Positions 5,301 to 5,974 of a DNA stretch of 5,974 bases are shown piece by piece. Source of the stretch: Candidatus Yonathbacteria bacterium (GTDB taxonomy: Bacteria > Patescibacteriota > Minisyncoccia > Phycocordibacterales > UBA1550); contig DNMN01000059.1 of assembly GCA_003489395.1 (NCBI GenBank), forward strand, positions 2,675 to 8,648. Reading direction: 5' to 3'. Every line of letters starts with the position of its first letter. Within the stretch, counting starts at the first letter, position 1. Below the pieces are notes generated by a model, which was given only the letters and a program-made list of their open reading frames with translations, ran no database searches and was not told the origin of the DNA. The translations under genes and the position numbers were made by a program.

Positions 5301-5974
5301 ATGACTCCAAAATTCTTCGACATCCATGCGCATATAAATGACGCGCGTTTTAATGAAGACAGAAGCGAAGTGCTTGCGCGAATGCGCGAACATGGAGTTT
5401 TTGCGATTGTTGTGGGAACTGATTATCAAAGCTCTCAAGAGGCAGCCAACATGGCTTCGTTTGCGGATGGAGGAGTGTACGCTTCTATTGGTGTGCATCC
5501 AATTGACGACAGAAATGAAAAATTCCGCGAACCTTTTTTCGCGGAACTTGCAACGAGCTCGCGCGTTGTGGCGGTGGGCGAGTGCGGTCTTGATTATTCA
5601 CGACTCGATGATGCGGAAGATGTTGCAGTAGAAAAAGCGCGCCAGCACAAACTTTTTGAGGAGCAAATTGATTTTGCGCTTGCGAAAAATTTACCACTGA
5701 TGATTCACTGTCGCGATAGTGACAAGTCGCTTGCGGATGCGCACAAGGACGTGCTCGCAATTTTAAGAACAAAGAAAAATATGGCAGGGGAGCGTCTTCG
5801 TGGAAACATACATTTTTTTTCACAAACTATTGAAATAGCGCGTGAATATTTTGCGCTGGATTTTACGATTTCAATCACCGGAGTTATTACATTTTCTAAT
5901 GAATATGATGAGGTTGTGCGCCTATCTCCGCTGGATAAAATAATGTCAGAGACTGACTGTCCGTATGTGTCTCC
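5301..5974 (+). CDS. tatD: TatD family metal-dependent hydrolase (DNase), 3'-truncated by window edge
   Basis: TatD-family members are amidohydrolase-fold enzymes with two metal ions; studied members act as 3'-5' exonucleases on DNA or RNA, in DNA repair or nucleic-acid turnover. The first 224 residues are present (the family usually has about 255-265), and the frame stays open to the last base. The metal-binding set is visible: H9 and H11 (FDIHAH), E94 (GECGLDY), H136 (MIHCRDSD), H171 (IHFFSQ) and D219 (SETDCPYVS). YASIGVHP (60-67) and SITGVITF are also typical. No catalytic residue expected in this part is missing. The ATG at 5301 directly precedes the standard N-terminus; only a weak AGAAG lies seven bases upstream. 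It follows metG by 35 bases, a common bacterial pairing, and the gap holds an inverted repeat. Assignment to the TatD family is firm, but the symbol does not imply a proven cellular role. Confidence 0.95.
   Translation, partial: MTPKFFDIHAHINDARFNEDRSEVLARMREHGVFAIVVGTDYQSSQEAANMASFADGGVYASIGVHPIDDRNEKFREPFFAELATSSRVVAVGECGLDYSRLDDAEDVAVEKARQHKLFEEQIDFALAKNLPLMIHCRDSDKSLADAHKDVLAILRTKKNMAGERLRGNIHFFSQTIEIAREYFALDFTISITGVITFSNEYDEVVRLSPLDKIMSETDCPYVS

Noticed and set aside
5338..5823. Open frames on both strands over tatD (plus 5338-5631, minus 5485-5823)
   Set aside because: The frame from 5301 encodes TatD with every expected metal ligand; the others are out-of-frame or antisense by-products.
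5580..5831. TatD substitutions GECGLDY and HFFSQT in place of GEIGLDY and HCF(T/S)G
   Set aside because: The metal-binding Glu94 and His171 themselves are retained; the neighbouring changes are ordinary family variation.
1..5974. CRISPR arrays, tRNA or rRNA genes, insertion sequences, attachment sites
   Set aside because: No regularly spaced direct repeats, cloverleaf-like segments, transposase genes or terminal repeats are visible; nearly all bases are inside conserved coding frames.

Overview
The window is a densely packed, all-plus-strand bacterial segment that encodes housekeeping and membrane functions, with gaps of only 14 to 78 bases between genes. Codon use looks even throughout, every tryptophan is TGG, and no in-frame TGA is seen, so the standard code fits. 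The gene set is a single-chain (alpha2-type) glycyl-tRNA synthetase, a lone M16 peptidase, an AI-2E-family membrane protein, a Thermus-type methionyl-tRNA synthetase without a C-terminal tRNA-binding domain, and TatD. Together with short genes, tight packing and -10-like boxes set directly before start codons, this suggests a Patescibacteria/CPR-type genome, probably Parcubacteria. That placement is inferred from overall look and is moderately confident only; no taxon-diagnostic RNA gene is present.

Layout. Bases 1-843 hold the 3' part of the glycyl-tRNA synthetase gene. Bases 890-1243 encode an unrecognised 117-residue protein with two membrane segments, preceded by the only strong Shine-Dalgarno sequence in the window. 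A perfect 10-bp stem with a GCAA loop and a T-rich tail (1264-1294) closes this first transcription unit. A second unit then runs to the window's end: M16 zinc peptidase (1322-2590), AI-2E/PerM-family membrane protein (2612-3682), metG (3697-5265) and tatD (5301 to beyond the edge). No terminator is visible inside it. An 8-bp perfect inverted repeat lies between metG and tatD.

How the genes relate. The two synthetases supply charged tRNA for translation, and metG-tatD is a frequent bacterial neighbour pair. The peptidase and the membrane protein share a likely transcript with metG, but no shared pathway can be read from the sequence. The most interesting points are three. The -10-like boxes before the M16 and AI-2E genes are spaced so that transcription would begin on the A of the ATG, which suggests leaderless messages. 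MetRS carries phenylalanine where the family normally has the tryptophan that reads the CAU anticodon. The small two-helix membrane protein has no recognisable family. I saw no convincing new multi-gene system, CRISPR array, mobile element or RNA gene.
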